A program made the position numbers and the translations under genes. Below the pieces are notes generated by a model that was not told the origin of the DNA, made no database searches, and saw only the letters and a program-made list of their open reading frames with translations. Shown in pieces: positions 52,040 through 52,097 of a stretch of 52,097 nucleotides of DNA (its first letter is position 1; each line of letters starts with the position of its first letter). Source of the stretch: an uncultured Clostridia bacterium (lineage in GTDB: Bacteria; Bacillota; Clostridia; Lachnospirales; CAG-274). The DNA is taken from NCBI GenBank assembly GCA_944381435.1, contig CALWLD010000006.1, positions 28,843 to 80,939 of the forward strand, in the 5' to 3' direction.

Positions 52040-52097
52040 GCGAGTTTTTTGCGAGTTTTTTGCGAGTTTTTTGCGAGTTTTTTGCGAGTTTTTTGCG
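52040..52097. repeat. 11-bp tandem repeat (GCGAGTTTTTT) running off the window
   Basis: Five complete units (52040, 52051, 52062, 52073, 52084) and the start of a sixth at 52095, with no mismatch between units. The period is close to one DNA turn. Candidates are replication iterons, an oriT or partition site, or simple slippage. The window edge inside the array also fits an assembly break. Confidence 0.9.

Overview
The window comes from a very AT-rich, spore-forming member of the Firmicutes (class Clostridia, probably a gut-associated Lachnospirales-type lineage). The evidence is gene content (HPr kinase, RapZ-WhiA-HPr, FtsEX with a PcsB-type hydrolase, an S-layer-like protein with copper-amine-oxidase-like domains), AGGAGG ribosome sites, frequent TTG starts, and two genes with sigma-K-like promoters. 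This lineage call is inferred from families recalled from memory; no database search was possible.

Layout. 0.2-5.5 kb: rightward housekeeping run with a small unknown gene, hprK, a ROK glucokinase, murB, rapZ, whiA and a Crh-like HPr paralogue. It links carbon-catabolite signalling, amino-sugar/peptidoglycan precursor control and sporulation or division control. 5.8-11.9 kb: leftward run with a class B PBP, its FtsW/RodA partner, a U32 peptidase and a long ZapA. 12.1-18.1 kb: rightward run with a CdaR/PucR regulator, ftsE, ftsX (with a Thr/Gln-rich insertion), a secreted PcsB/EnvC-like M23 protein, a membrane-anchored protein, birA and a DUF6145-like gene. uvrC follows on the minus strand, then a large secreted amidase on the plus strand. 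22.4-23.2 kb: a divergent pair of paralogous Cys/Gly-rich proteins, probably spore surface proteins.

24.4-34.8 kb: a rightward cytoplasmic glycan and glycopeptide breakdown cluster (GH20, GH18, M17 aminopeptidase, GH29, a CBM9-like protein, a transglutaminase-like protein and GH130). The set would suit host N-glycans or mucin-type glycopeptides, although no transporter lies in the cluster. 35.1-41.9 kb: surface region with an SseB-like protein, a secreted BspA-type LRR protein, a decayed Rpn/PD-(D/E)XK transposase, and a strongly promoted S-layer-like protein with a distinct codon usage.

42.0-52.1 kb: a plasmid- or ICE-like accessory module. It carries an orphan ISL3-type zinc-finger protein, a short SSB, a winged-helix Rep-like protein, a TubR-like/TubZ-like pair with upstream repeats, a sigma-region-4-like regulator, topoisomerase III, several small membrane proteins and a TnpV-like protein. 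It runs off the window in an 11-bp tandem repeat. No integrase, relaxase or coupling protein is in view, so its type and right boundary are unknown. A dispersed intergenic repeat (four copies) sits just downstream of terminators across the window, and the last copy lies at the left edge of the accessory module. No tRNA, rRNA or CRISPR array was recognised.
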